This document shows positions 17,452-28,248 of a stretch of DNA of 58,741 bases, piece after piece; the first letter of the stretch is position 1; every line of letters begins with the position of its first letter. Origin of the DNA: Vibrio mimicus CAIM 602 (GTDB lineage: Bacteria > Pseudomonadota > Gammaproteobacteria > Enterobacterales > Vibrionaceae); contig NZ_AOMO01000046.1 of assembly GCF_000338875.1 (NCBI RefSeq), positions 1 through 58,741 of the forward strand, read 5' to 3'. The notes beneath the pieces were generated by a model. That model worked only from the letters and a program-made list of their open reading frames with translations. It was not told where the DNA came from and did not search any database. The position numbers and the translations under genes are program-made.

Positions 17452-18426
17452 ATGCCCTACTATCGACTCCCTTTCAGTTTGGACTTGATGGAAGAGTCCA
17501 TTCAGACTAATGGCAACATCTTGTTCAAGCAAGAATGTGGCGAATTCTCTCTGCGCTGCAATTTACTTAATGATGGAATTATCATGAGTAATTTTAAAGG
17601 GCTCTTTCAAACGCCAACGCAGTTAGATACAACGGATATCACCGACGACGACACTGTCACTTTGATGTTAAATTTAGGAAACTCCGTTTACTATAAAATC
17701 AACAATTTAAACTCACCAAAAATTTTTGCGGCTAACACTATCGCTCTTTGTTACTCCGGCGTGAGAACAGGATTTTGTCGTTACCAGCCTCAAACGACTC
17801 AGTTATTTGCCTTACAAATCCCAAGGCGGATGCTGCTTGAATACCTAGACATCATGCAGATTGGACAAAACATACTTCATATGCTGCAGCGGCAGATTCC
17901 TTTCTTCCTGATGAAACCAGCTGAACCAGCTTTTCGACATATTGCTCTTAAGCTATCGGCACATGAGCAACTGAGTGATGCTCTTTGTCGTCAACTCTCC
18001 TATTCCTTCATCAGCGATACAACACGTTATCTACTTAACGATAATGCTCATCAACAGTATGACAATCGATGCACCAATCTTGAAAAAGCAATTTGCATTT
18101 TAGATAAGGAATTTATCCTGCCGCCCACAATTACAGAATTAGCTCGCAGGGTTGGAACTAACGAAACAACGCTTAAACAATGCTTTAAAAAAGAACTCAA
18201 TACGACGATTCATCAATATATTATTTTGCAAAGAATGATTAAAGCCGCCGATTTACTCTCTGCGCAATCCTATTCCGTTTCACATATTGCCCATGAAGTG
18301 GGTTATTCCAATCATGGTCATTTTGCCAGTGCATTTAAGAAAGAATTTGGATGCACCCCTTCTTCATTTATATCTCTGAAAAAATCGAATACCCCACCAA
18401 AGCCTTACTATCAACATATCAAATAA
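17452..18426 (+). CDS. AraC-family regulator of the siderophore cluster (second copy, YbtA/PbtA-like)
   Basis: A 324-aa YbtA-like protein. The N-terminal domain lacks a cysteine cluster. The C-terminal AraC domain (from about residue 205) contains ITELARRVGTNETTLKQCF and SHIAHEVGYSNHGHFASAFK. It is preceded by a Fur box. By analogy with the piscibactin systems, where an AraC protein is needed for expression of frpA and the irp genes, it probably activates the frpA promoter. Which of the two copies is the main activator cannot be told from sequence. Confidence 0.8.
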   Translation: MPYYRLPFSLDLMEESIQTNGNILFKQECGEFSLRCNLLNDGIIMSNFKGLFQTPTQLDTTDITDDDTVTLMLNLGNSVYYKINNLNSPKIFAANTIALCYSGVRTGFCRYQPQTTQLFALQIPRRMLLEYLDIMQIGQNILHMLQRQIPFFLMKPAEPAFRHIALKLSAHEQLSDALCRQLSYSFISDTTRYLLNDNAHQQYDNRCTNLEKAICILDKEFILPPTITELARRVGTNETTLKQCFKKELNTTIHQYIILQRMIKAADLLSAQSYSVSHIAHEVGYSNHGHFASAFKKEFGCTPSSFISLKKSNTPPKPYYQHIK

Positions 18427-18562
18427 TAAGGTTGCCATGTTTTAAACGTAACAAAAAACAATGAGACAACTTCAGTAATTAAATGAATAAACAAAAGTTT
18501 AAAACGCAAATCTCCATGTTAACTCATTACTCTTTGTTTAAAAGAATTCCCAAAACACCAAG

Positions 18563-18585
18563 AAGCGTCGATTCGCGCTTTTTTT
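18563..18585 (+). terminator. Weak terminator between araC2 and frpA
   Basis: AAGCG (18563-18567) pairs with CGCTT (18576-18580), followed by a run of T. The stem is short. The 234-base gap around it should also hold the frpA promoter; repeated TTTAAA-containing motifs near 18440, 18500 and 18538 might be AraC half sites. Confidence 0.45.
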
Positions 18586-18660
18586 ATGTCTTATTCAGTT
18601 AGAAGAAATAGCTGGTAATCCGCAACATAAGCTCAAAGCTTTAACTAAAGGAAAGACTAG

Positions 18661-20642
18661 ATGCACAAGAAAGTCCCTCAAATCTCCTCGCTCACTTTAA
18701 CCATGGTTTTGAGCACACTTACCCACCTCTTCTCGCAACCGAAAATGCCCGAGAAGTGATTGTCATTGAGTCAAGTAAACAATCGATTCCTCTAGAACGG
18801 ATAGACAGTTCGGTTTTAGTAAAAACCGGAGAAGAACTCGAACGTGCTGGCATTTATCAAGTGCAAGATTTGGGAAAGGTCTTCCCTGGTTTAGTGATTC
18901 AATCCAGAGGCAACCGCACTTATGCTAATACGACAATTCGCGGGATCAGTTCCCCCGATTATTACTCCCCCACAGTCAGTGTTTATGTGGACGGTGTACT
19001 GCAAGACAATGCCTTTCTCACCCAGCAACTACTGAACATTGAACGTGTCGAGTTATTACGGGGTCCACAGGGCACTCTGTATGGGGGGAACGCTCAAGGT
19101 GGCATCATTAATATCGTTACCAAAAAATCTACGGGGCAACCTAAAGCCGCAGCCGATGTCTCTTACAGTAATCTGAGTAAACAGTTCAATGGTTCTAGCG
19201 CATTTGCGCTCACTGACTCTGTGTACACTGATGTGGTTGTTCGCGCACTCAAGCATGATGGGAATATTACGCATCTACCAAGCAACACTAAGGATGCGAA
19301 CGATACGCAAGAGTTTAGTGGTGTAGCTCGTATCCACTATTTGCCACAAAACTCCCCCCTAACCCTGTCTTTTTCTGTATCGAGTGACAATCTTGATAGT
19401 CATGAAGAGTGGTATTTAACTCAATCTGAGTTCGACAATAAAGAAACACGCCAACCTATCCCTGAGTTACAACGCATCGTCAATAGTTATGCTTTACAAG
19501 TCGGTTACGACTTGGGAGAAACTCAACTTACAAGCGTTACGGCCTATCAAAACCGTAATATCGAACGTCAGTTCATTGGTGGCAATTGGCAAGAGGATCA
19601 AAACACATTCAGTCAGGAATTTCGAGCCAACACCTCCTTTAACGAGACATTGTCTACCCTGTTTGGTGCTTATTTCGAGCACCGTGATTTTGATGCAAAA
19701 TCAGGTGCAACCTCTAAGGTTACTAATCAGGTTAAAACTGATAACTATGCTCTTTTTGGGCAAGCCATCTATGCAATGACCGATGCCGTTGACCTCACTT
19801 TAGGTATACGTGCCTCACATCTTTCAACTCGCGCAGATTACAGTGGTAATCCAGCATGGATGATTAATGCTTACAACCAAGATAAGTCCGAGAATACCCT
19901 CTCTCCAAAAGCTGCCATTGGTTGGCAACTTAATGAGGACACGAGAATTTTCACCTCTCTTTCTAGCGGTTATCGCCCGGGAGGCTTTAGTTCGCAACCT
20001 CGCAGCAACGGCGACAAAAACGGCTATAAAGATGAGAAATCACTGAATGGTGAACTCGGTTGGCGTACACGGTTGGTTGAGGATACCCTTGAATTCAGTG
20101 GCGCTCTTTACTGGATTAAAACCCAAGATCTTCAGCTTTATACTGGCAATCCGGGCAGTCAGGTGCTCAGAAATATGGGAGATGCTCGTAGCCATGGTTT
20201 AGAACTTCAATTTGCCTTCTACCCAACCCATGACTTGACTCTGACTTTAGGCGGTACTTTGGGTGAGTCGACCTTTGAATCGGGCAATCAGGGCTTAGAT
20301 GGCAAAACACTCCCTTACGCTCCCAACACAACAGTTGTTGCTGGCATTGAATACTTCTTACCTCAGTCATGGGTGGATGGTGAACTCTCCATTTCATCCA
20401 ATGCGCGCTACACATCCAGCGTCTTTTTCGATGAGAACAATAGCTTGTCACAGCCTAGCTACACCTTAGTCGATCTTGGTGTCAGCTATGTGGTGAATCC
20501 ACATCTTTCATTGCGCCTATTTGGTAACAACATTACAGACCAAGAATACAAAACCTACGCATTTGCGATGCCAGGCTCAAGCCTAATGAGCAACTATGGT
20601 CAAGGCCGTGAAATCGGCTTAAATGTCAAACTTGAGTGGTAA
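18661..20642 (+). pseudogene. frpA: TonB-dependent siderophore receptor FrpA (FyuA-like), frameshift in signal peptide
   Basis: The receptor body (from 18756) matches FyuA: plug motifs TTIRGISSPDYYSPTVSVYVDG and RVELLRGPQGTLYGGNAQGG, barrel strands, and a C-terminal IGLNVKLEW. The natural start is ATG 18661, with AAAGGAAAG in front, encoding MHKKVPQISSLTLTMVLSTL, a signal peptide core. That frame stops at TGA 18757, while the mature protein (LLATENAREVIVIES) is in another frame. One base is missing in the CTCTTCTC region near 18727-18735. Restored, the protein is about 660 aa (FyuA is 673). As written, the longest product begins at GTG 18756 without a signal and could not reach the outer membrane. 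Confidence 0.85.
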
Positions 20643-20646
20643 TGAA

Positions 20647-21912
20647 ATGGCCCTTTCAACAACTCACCATCCAACACTTAGCCTAAAAACATTACTTCCA
20701 CTCATGGCGGGTGTGTACACCATACAGAGCCTTATCGGTATGTTTTCACTGCAGGGGATCCCTGCAGTGTTACGCTCGGAAGGAGTTCCCACCTCTCAAA
20801 TCGGCCTTTTCTATTTAACTATGCTCCCTTGGGCGCTGAAATTCCTTTGGGCACCTTATATCGAAAAGATACGTCACCGAGGAACAACCTTTGCTCATCA
20901 CGGGGGCCTAATTGTTATGGCTCAAGCTGGTATTTTGCTCACTCTTGGGGCGTTTGCATTCACTTCTGCTCTTACTCACCAAGCCTGGTTATTTGCGGGT
21001 GTGTTATTGCTCGCCTTACTCTCTACTATTGCAGATATCAGTACAGATGGATTGGCTGTCGATCAATTACATTCCTCGCAAAGACGGTTAGGAAACGTCA
21101 TGCAAGTGGGTGGCGCCTACCTAGGCGCACTGTTTGGCGGTGGCGTATTTATTTATCTCACCGCCAGTGTTAGTTGGCAGAATGCAACTCTTCTACTTAT
21201 AGCTCTTGTCGCATTAATGTCTATGCCGAGCATAGTGTTGTTCAGTAAACACAAGCTTCAAACAAACTCTCTGAGTCGTCATACACCTTCGCTGAAAACA
21301 GCGTTTTCTAATCCTAAAGTGACACTGGGGCTACTTTTGGTCGCGCTGTTCCAATCAGGAACTCGCGGAGTCCAGTCGATGATGATGCCATTTATGTATG
21401 ATCAAGGTCTTACACTAGAAAATCTTGGTTTATTGGTGGCTGGAGGTGGCATAGTCACCGCCATTATAGGTATAGGGTTTAGTGGCTGGTTAATGAAACA
21501 CGTGAGTGCAATACAAATGGTTATTGGCTGCCTAGTACTCGAAATGTTCATCTATAGTGGCTTTGCTCTTTACTCAACGTCGATTCTACAGCTACCGCAT
21601 GGGTTAGAAACTTTGTATGTATTCAATGCAATACTGACCGCCGCGAAATTTGTTGCCCTGTATACCTTAATGATGGAGTGGTCCTATGGTAATCAAGCTG
21701 GTGTCGACTTCTCGCTCTTCCAATCAATGGATATGTTGATGGCGATTTTGATGGCGATGGTATGTGGGTGGATAATTACAAATTATGGCTATCAGATACA
21801 TTACCTGTTTGCACTGATAGCCTCAGCCCTCGCTCTAGGCAAAGCAACTCAAATTCTTTCTGAACAGACCTCACCGAGTAAGGAAGCTCACTATGTCCCC
21901 AATAATCCTTAA
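20647..21912 (+). CDS. irp8: MFS siderophore transporter Irp8 (YbtX-like)
   Basis: This 421-aa protein has about 12 hydrophobic segments (for example LPLMAGVYTIQSLIGMFSLQG, AWLFAGVLLLALLSTIADIS, MDMLMAILMAMVCGWII). It belongs to the MFS group that includes YbtX of yersiniabactin clusters, and its position after frpA matches irp8 of piscibactin clusters. Export of the siderophore or handling of its iron form is inferred. ATG 20647 lies 4 bases after the frpA stop; the longer TTG start (20623) would overlap frpA. It is co-transcribed with frpA. Confidence 0.85.
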   Translation: MALSTTHHPTLSLKTLLPLMAGVYTIQSLIGMFSLQGIPAVLRSEGVPTSQIGLFYLTMLPWALKFLWAPYIEKIRHRGTTFAHHGGLIVMAQAGILLTLGAFAFTSALTHQAWLFAGVLLLALLSTIADISTDGLAVDQLHSSQRRLGNVMQVGGAYLGALFGGGVFIYLTASVSWQNATLLLIALVALMSMPSIVLFSKHKLQTNSLSRHTPSLKTAFSNPKVTLGLLLVALFQSGTRGVQSMMMPFMYDQGLTLENLGLLVAGGGIVTAIIGIGFSGWLMKHVSAIQMVIGCLVLEMFIYSGFALYSTSILQLPHGLETLYVFNAILTAAKFVALYTLMMEWSYGNQAGVDFSLFQSMDMLMAILMAMVCGWIITNYGYQIHYLFALIASALALGKATQILSEQTSPSKEAHYVPNNP

Positions 21913-21924
21913 CGCCTAGTTTTT

Positions 21925-21942
21925 GCCCGTGCTTACACGGGC
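21925..21942 (+). terminator. Hairpin between irp8 and irp2
   Basis: GCCCGTG / CACGGGC with loop CTTA, followed by a pyrimidine-rich but not pure T stretch. It may attenuate transcription from the frpA-irp8 part into the synthetase genes, or protect a processed mRNA end. Confidence 0.45.
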
Positions 21943-22022
21943 TCTACCTCTCTTTCACTTTAGTGATTGCATACGCCATCACAGGACGTGCTCATTCAAA
22001 ATTTAACGGAGTCAGCTGCCTT

Positions 22023-25000
22023 ATGTCATTTCAGAACGAACTTTTATCCACTTTCCGAGAGGCGATTTGCCAATCATTGAGCATTCCAATTCATGGGTTG
22101 AATGAAACCGACAATTTATTCGAACTTGGTTTAGATTCGATGTTCATGATGCGCATGGTAAACCAATTCCGCCGTGCTGGATGTAAGGTGACATTAAAGG
22201 AGATATATCAAAACCCAACACTTGCTCAAATAGACCAGTTGATAGAGAGCAAGTTGACCACTTCGACGGCACTCTCCACTCCTAGCCCACGATTCCAATC
22301 ATTTCCAACTATGAAAGATGGCGTTCCCTTTGCCATGACGCCAGTACAACTTGCCTATTACATAGGCCGAGGTGAACAACAAGTTTTGGGTGGGAATGGC
22401 TGTCACCTCTATCAGGAATTCAACACTCTTGGTCTTGAAGCTTCATCGTTAGAAGAGGCAATCAATGTGTTAATACATCGGCATCCTATGCTGAGTGTTG
22501 CTTTTCAAAGTGACGGTACACAACGTTGGGTGGAGCCTGTCCGCAAACACCGACTCCCCTTGCACGATCTCAGACATTTATCCGAAGAAGATGCCCATCA
22601 GGCGATGCTGGCACTTCGTGATCAACTCAGTCATCAAGTTCTTGATGTACATAACGGGCAAACCTTTGATTTTCAGATGGCATTACTGAATGAAGGCCAC
22701 AGCCGCGTATATGTCAGTATTGATCTGCTTGTCATGGACGCTTCGAGCTTTAGCCTGTTTTTCAATGAATTATCCTTGCTGTTGCAAGGAAAAACCTTGC
22801 CACAACAGCAATCGGACTATGATTTCCGCAGTTATCTTCTGCAAGAACAAGAAGAATTTAATACTCAACGGAAAGCGGCATCTCTATTTTGGCAGGAGCA
22901 GCATGAGCGATTACCCGCAGCTCCAAACTTACCATTGGTGCAAGATCCCGCTCAGCTAAAAAAACCGACATTCCACCGCCGTCGATATCCATTAACTCCA
23001 GCTCAATGGCAACAATTTCAAACGCTCGCATCATCCAATCAAGTAACGCCAACAATGGTGCTGGCAACGTTATTCGCGGCCGTATTGTCACGTTGGAGTG
23101 GTCAACGCCAATTGTTGCTCAATCTCACACTGTTTGACTGTCACCCATTCAACCCACACATGAATGAGATGCTGGCAGACTTCACCAATATTCTGCTTCT
23201 AGATGTCGAGATCAACGAAGCAAGCGTGCTTGAGCTTATTCAGGCACATCAGCAACGTTTCGCTGAACTTTACGAACACCGAATCGTTTCTGGTGTTGAA
23301 GTGCTGCGAGATCTCAAAAAGAACGGCAGCCATCCCCATGGCGCGCCTATTGTGTTTACCAGTAATCTTAATCGCTCGTTATTTGGTGATGATGCTGACA
23401 GCCCGCTTGGTGAGCCAGGTTGGGGAATATCGCAAACTCCCCAAGTTTGGTTGGATTTTGTAGCGTTCAAACAAGGTAATGGAATTGTGCTGCAATGGGA
23501 TGGGATTGATGCGCTCTTCCCAACCGATTTTGTTGATACCATGTTTGATGCTTTCACCCAACTGGTGGAATACCTACTGCAAGACCAGTCAGTTTGGCAT
23601 TCGCCACTCCATGATTTATTGCCTGAAAAGCAAAAACAAGTGCGGGAACAGCGTAACCACACTCATGAAGAAGTGCCACAAGGTTTACTGCACGACCGAA
23701 TATTTGAACAAGCGCAAATCAACCCAAATAACACAGCCCTGATCAGTGCTGAGCAAACATTAAGTTTTAATGAAGTCGCAACCAAAGCCAAACAACTAGC
23801 GCAAAGTTTGATTGAAGCTGGAATGCATAGTGGGGAGCATGTCGCTGTCAGTATGGAGAAAGGCTTAGGACAGGTCATTGCGGTTCTGGCTATTCTACAT
23901 ACTGGCGGCGTGTACGTTCCTATTGCTCCAAATCAACCTTTAAGCCGTCGCCAATCAATTATAGAGAATGCCAATATTCGGATTGTAGTGCGGTGTAAGA
24001 CTGCGAAAGAGAAATTTGAGTGGACGTCATCGACCCACATTGACTGGCAAGAAACCAGTAACACTCTCCTAGATTATTCTCCACATTCTCGAAGCCCTAA
24101 AGATACTGCTTATATCATCTATACCTCAGGCTCAACCGGTACACCGAAAGGAGTCGTGATTTCTCATCAATCAGCGCTCAATACATGTCTTGATATTAAC
24201 CAGCGCCATGGTATTTCCCATCGTGATCGCGTACTGGCGATTTCTGCGCTGCATTTTGACCTATCTGTATACGATATATTTGGTGTGCTGGCAGCAGGCG
24301 GTGCTTTGGTTCTGCCACAAGAAGTGCAATCTCGCGACCCTATGGCGTGGAGCGGTCTGATTGCAGAGCATCAGGTAACTATTTGGAATAGCGTACCGGC
24401 ACTGTTTGATATGTTCCTCACTTTCTGTGAAGGCATGAAACTCACAACACCCGTTCAATTAAGAGCTGTGATGCTTTCAGGTGACTGGATAGACCTTTCA
24501 CTTCCCGCTCGATATCGCGCTTTCCAGCCACTCGGCACATTTAGCGCTATGGGTGGTGCCACTGAAGCCGCCATTTGGTCCAATGAGTACCTTGTCAATC
24601 ACGTTGATCCACATTGGCGATCCATTCCTTACGGCTACCCATTAAAAAACCAATGTTATCGTGTGGTGGATGACGCTGGCCAAGATTGCCCAGATTGGGT
24701 ACCAGGTGAACTCTGGATCGGCGGCATAGGTGTTGCTCAAGGTTATTGGAATGATGAGGCGCGTACCTTAGCCCAATTTGTTGAAACTACTTGCCCGCAG
24801 ACTCATAAAATGCAGCGTTGGTATCGCACTGGCGACACTGGTTGTTATTGGCCTGACGGTACACTCGAGTTTCTAGGTCGTAAAGATAACCAAGTGAAAG
24901 TCGGTGGTTATCGAATTGAATTAGGTGAGATCGATGCTGCGTTGAACCGTGTCCAAGGAGTTCGTCATGGTGTTGCGCTAGCCACTAGCCTCTCTGGTGG

Positions 25001-28000
25001 CAGAGATAAACAACTCGAATGTTTTGTGGTAGTCGAGGGCAATACACTCTGCTCAGAGGTCGAGCCAGATCCATCTCTCCCGCAAGACTACGCGGTATTT
25101 TTTTCAGACATTGAGAGTGCAACAGCCCCTCAAGTTACCTCTTTGATTGCCCATTTCTTACATCAACATCTCACGGCTTATTTGCCCGAAAACAACCACC
25201 CCAAACCTTTGGCAATATTTGCACAACAGTATGGGGTAAGCGCTCGTTATTTCGATCTCTTTGAGCAGTGGTGGCATTTTCTTTGTGCACAGGGTTATGC
25301 GGAAAAACATACCCAAGACACAGGTGGATCATATCGACTACTACCCTTGACTTCGGATAGCGAAGTCACGACTCATCCATGGCAAAGCTTCCTTTATTGT
25401 AGTGATTTATTGCATAACGTTCTGAGTGAACAAACTACAGCACAAGCACTGCTGGAAAGTGATCTTTCCCCAGAAGTAATGTTGATGAAAGAACCCGCAT
25501 TCCAGACTCTGCTGACCCAGATCATTAAAGCGATTTCCACACTGTCCGATAAGCTCAACAGACCGATTCAACTGGTTGAAATCGAAGCTCGCAGTGCTCT
25601 TTTGGCGCAACAAGTCTGTTCATTATTAGGGCCAGAAAAAGTGCAATATCGAGCACTGGATTCGTCCTTAAGCTTGGTTCAACAAGCTGAAAAGCGTCTA
25701 AAGCGCTTAAGCCATGCACAAGCTCAACATGCCTCGATGGCCGATATGACGCCCCTCATCGGGCAAGCTGACATTCTAATTCTCAACAATGTCCTGCATC
25801 GCCAGAACGATCCTGCACGCACTCTTAAACAAGTGATAGACATACTGAAACCTCAAGGCATGCTGCTAGTCAGCGAGATGGCGACATTACCCGAGGCCGC
25901 TTTGATCAGCGCTCAAGTATTAGAGCAGCAGTCTCCCTCACTGCTGTCGTTCGCTGAACTGGATAGCGCATTTAAACAGGCCAACCTCGGTTTACAACAT
26001 ACTGTGTGTATGGAAGAGCATCGACTCTATGTACTCAAAAACCATAATGCGCACAACAAACCCGATAGCGATAAATTGTCAGCCAAACTTAGTACGCTGC
26101 TTCCCCCTTACATGGTGCCGAAACGTTTTACGTTTATGGAAGCCTTGCCGCTAACCCCAAATGGTAAAGTCGACCGAAAAGCCTTGTCAGACGCAACCTT
26201 AGCAACAAGCCCAAGAACATTGCCTCACAAGCCGGTATTGACTGAAAAAGAGAAGGTACTAGCCAGAGTTTGGCAAACGTTATTTAACCATTCAGATTTA
26301 GATGTCGAGAGTGATTTTTTCCTACTCGGCGGTGATAGTTTACTTGCAACTCGCTGCATTGGAGCACTGCAACACCAAGGCTACCATGCTGACTTAACTC
26401 AGCTTTTCAGTTCACCTACCTTAGGCCAATTTGCAGCCACATTAATGATGATGGAGCCTGACGAGCCAACAAGCTTAACTCCTTTAGTCGCAAAGCCTAC
26501 CCATCGATATCTGCCCTTCCCGATGACCGAAGTTCAACAAGCTTATTGGGTTGGTCGTCAATCAGACTTTGCGTTAGGTGATACAAGCTCTCAGTTTTTT
26601 ATTGAGTTTCGAGTAAAGCAGCTAGATGTTGAACGTTTCAACCAAGCGATGAACCGCCTGATTCAACGTCATGACATGCTTCGTGCCGTGGTACGTGACC
26701 ACCAACAACAAGTTTTGATCAGCGTCCCCTTCTTTTCTCTAACCTGCCATGCACTTGATGAATTAGAGGGTTCTCAGGCTAATGCGATTCGTGATGGGTT
26801 GTCCCATCAGGTAAAAAATCCGGCGTTGTGGCCTCTGTTTTCGGTAGAAGCCATTACCCACACAAGCGGCGAAGCGCGAATTTTCATTAACTTAGACAAT
26901 ATGATGCTTGATGGACTGAGCATGCAGATCTTCTTTGCTGAATTGGAAGAACTTTACCAAGATCCTTCTCGCACACTTCCTGTACTTGAGATTACGTTTA
27001 GAGACTTCGTTGAATGGCAGCAACAGACCGAAACCAAACAAGATCTGTCAGCGGCAAAAGCCTATTGGCAACAAAGACTGACTCATCTGCCTTCAGCGCC
27101 AAATTTACCAATCCAAGCGGATCCAGCGACGATCAGTAAACCGAAATTTATTCGCGCCGCTGGCTCACTATCGCCCAAAGAGTGGCAAGCGCTGAAAGTC
27201 ATCGCAGCAAGACATCAAGTGACGCCATCGGTGGTGTTGATGAATGCCTATGCTTGCACGCTCTCCGCTTGGAGCAACCATCAAGCATTGACTCTTAACC
27301 TCACCTTGTTCGATCGACCGGATGTCCACCCCAATATCCAGCAGATAATGGGGGACTTCACTACCTTGTTACTTCTGGCATGGCATCCTGAGTACGATTG
27401 GATGGCAAGCCTGAAACGCTTGCAAAACCAATTAGCCAATGATCTCCAACATAGCCAAATTTCAGCGGTTTGGGTAATGCGTGAGTTGGCACGTCAACAG
27501 CAACAAGCCAGCACAATGATGCCAGTCGTCTTTACCAGTGCGCTTGGAACATCAGAAGGTGATTTTCTCTCCAATTCAGGTTGGCTTAAACCGACTTGGG
27601 GGATCTCGCAAACCCCACAAATCTGGCTAGATCATCAAGTTTATGAATCATCGGGACATCTATGTCTCAACTGGGATGCAGTTGAAGCGCTACTTCCTCA
27701 ACCGCTGCTAAACCAAATGTTTGAACAATACCTTTCTTTGTTAAAAACCTTAGCAACTCAACCTGAGTCTTGGACTATGTCCATTAACCAGTTATTGCCT
27801 ATCCAGCGCACTGAAACTCGCTTTATACCAGCACAAGCTTCTTCTGTTGATCTTGAGCCGATCAGATCTAGAGACGACGGAGATCCCGCTACGATCGAGA
27901 AGATTCAGCAGGTTTTTAAGCAGATCGTCAACTCTGCTATCGGTGAAAAAGAGAACTTCTTCGATGCGGGCGCTAACTCGCTGCAATTGGTTCAGTTACA

Positions 28001-28187
28001 CGCCGCATTACATCAAATGTCCATGCCTTTATCGGTCACTGACTTATTTACTTACCCATCTCCTGCCTTGCTAGCAGCCTTCTTATCTGAAGGATGGCTC
28101 AGCGATAAACCTAGTGATGATCAGCTGGCGCGTAGACAACGACAAAACGACAGAAAACTGAACCGCCGACAACGAGTTCAATCATAA
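22023..28187 (+). CDS. irp2: Siderophore NRPS Irp2 (HMWP2-like): ArCP-Cy-A(E)-PCP-Cy-PCP
   Basis: This 2054-aa protein (Yersinia HMWP2 about 2035) starts at ATG 22023 with GGAG upstream; the TTG at 21963 is rejected. Domains are an aryl carrier (Ser39 in LGLDSM), Cy1 (about 103-540, D-motif from Asp234, PIVFTS), then an adenylation domain from about 552 with YTSGSTGTPKG. Its substrate pocket (FDLSVYD, NSVP, MLSGDW, GGATEAAIW) fits cysteine. An epimerase/methyltransferase-like insertion (about 1003-1352) splits the A domain; its SAM loop is degenerate (VEIEARSA), as expected for the epimerase. PCP1 (Ser1439), Cy2 (about 1497-1926) and PCP2 (Ser1986 in GANSLQ) follow. It accepts salicyl-AMP from Irp5 and adds two cyclised cysteines before handing over to Irp1. 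Confidence 0.95.
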   Translation: MSFQNELLSTFREAICQSLSIPIHGLNETDNLFELGLDSMFMMRMVNQFRRAGCKVTLKEIYQNPTLAQIDQLIESKLTTSTALSTPSPRFQSFPTMKDGVPFAMTPVQLAYYIGRGEQQVLGGNGCHLYQEFNTLGLEASSLEEAINVLIHRHPMLSVAFQSDGTQRWVEPVRKHRLPLHDLRHLSEEDAHQAMLALRDQLSHQVLDVHNGQTFDFQMALLNEGHSRVYVSIDLLVMDASSFSLFFNELSLLLQGKTLPQQQSDYDFRSYLLQEQEEFNTQRKAASLFWQEQHERLPAAPNLPLVQDPAQLKKPTFHRRRYPLTPAQWQQFQTLASSNQVTPTMVLATLFAAVLSRWSGQRQLLLNLTLFDCHPFNPHMNEMLADFTNILLLDVEINEASVLELIQAHQQRFAELYEHRIVSGVEVLRDLKKNGSHPHGAPIVFTSNLNRSLFGDDADSPLGEPGWGISQTPQVWLDFVAFKQGNGIVLQWDGIDALFPTDFVDTMFDAFTQLVEYLLQDQSVWHSPLHDLLPEKQKQVREQRNHTHEEVPQGLLHDRIFEQAQINPNNTALISAEQTLSFNEVATKAKQLAQSLIEAGMHSGEHVAVSMEKGLGQVIAVLAILHTGGVYVPIAPNQPLSRRQSIIENANIRIVVRCKTAKEKFEWTSSTHIDWQETSNTLLDYSPHSRSPKDTAYIIYTSGSTGTPKGVVISHQSALNTCLDINQRHGISHRDRVLAISALHFDLSVYDIFGVLAAGGALVLPQEVQSRDPMAWSGLIAEHQVTIWNSVPALFDMFLTFCEGMKLTTPVQLRAVMLSGDWIDLSLPARYRAFQPLGTFSAMGGATEAAIWSNEYLVNHVDPHWRSIPYGYPLKNQCYRVVDDAGQDCPDWVPGELWIGGIGVAQGYWNDEARTLAQFVETTCPQTHKMQRWYRTGDTGCYWPDGTLEFLGRKDNQVKVGGYRIELGEIDAALNRVQGVRHGVALATSLSGGRDKQLECFVVVEGNTLCSEVEPDPSLPQDYAVFFSDIESATAPQVTSLIAHFLHQHLTAYLPENNHPKPLAIFAQQYGVSARYFDLFEQWWHFLCAQGYAEKHTQDTGGSYRLLPLTSDSEVTTHPWQSFLYCSDLLHNVLSEQTTAQALLESDLSPEVMLMKEPAFQTLLTQIIKAISTLSDKLNRPIQLVEIEARSALLAQQVCSLLGPEKVQYRALDSSLSLVQQAEKRLKRLSHAQAQHASMADMTPLIGQADILILNNVLHRQNDPARTLKQVIDILKPQGMLLVSEMATLPEAALISAQVLEQQSPSLLSFAELDSAFKQANLGLQHTVCMEEHRLYVLKNHNAHNKPDSDKLSAKLSTLLPPYMVPKRFTFMEALPLTPNGKVDRKALSDATLATSPRTLPHKPVLTEKEKVLARVWQTLFNHSDLDVESDFFLLGGDSLLATRCIGALQHQGYHADLTQLFSSPTLGQFAATLMMMEPDEPTSLTPLVAKPTHRYLPFPMTEVQQAYWVGRQSDFALGDTSSQFFIEFRVKQLDVERFNQAMNRLIQRHDMLRAVVRDHQQQVLISVPFFSLTCHALDELEGSQANAIRDGLSHQVKNPALWPLFSVEAITHTSGEARIFINLDNMMLDGLSMQIFFAELEELYQDPSRTLPVLEITFRDFVEWQQQTETKQDLSAAKAYWQQRLTHLPSAPNLPIQADPATISKPKFIRAAGSLSPKEWQALKVIAARHQVTPSVVLMNAYACTLSAWSNHQALTLNLTLFDRPDVHPNIQQIMGDFTTLLLLAWHPEYDWMASLKRLQNQLANDLQHSQISAVWVMRELARQQQQASTMMPVVFTSALGTSEGDFLSNSGWLKPTWGISQTPQIWLDHQVYESSGHLCLNWDAVEALLPQPLLNQMFEQYLSLLKTLATQPESWTMSINQLLPIQRTETRFIPAQASSVDLEPIRSRDDGDPATIEKIQQVFKQIVNSAIGEKENFFDAGANSLQLVQLHAALHQMSMPLSVTDLFTYPSPALLAAFLSEGWLSDKPSDDQLARRQRQNDRKLNRRQRVQS

Positions 28188-28248
28188 CCACAGCACATGA
28201 AGGGTTGCGCGGAGAACCGAGCACTGCATTAGCATTCAGAGGATAACA

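Noticed and set aside
25030..26080. Insertion in the Irp2 adenylation domain as a sign of gene damage
   Set aside because: HMWP2 and PchE have the same epimerase-type insertion, and the degenerate SAM loop is normal for it.
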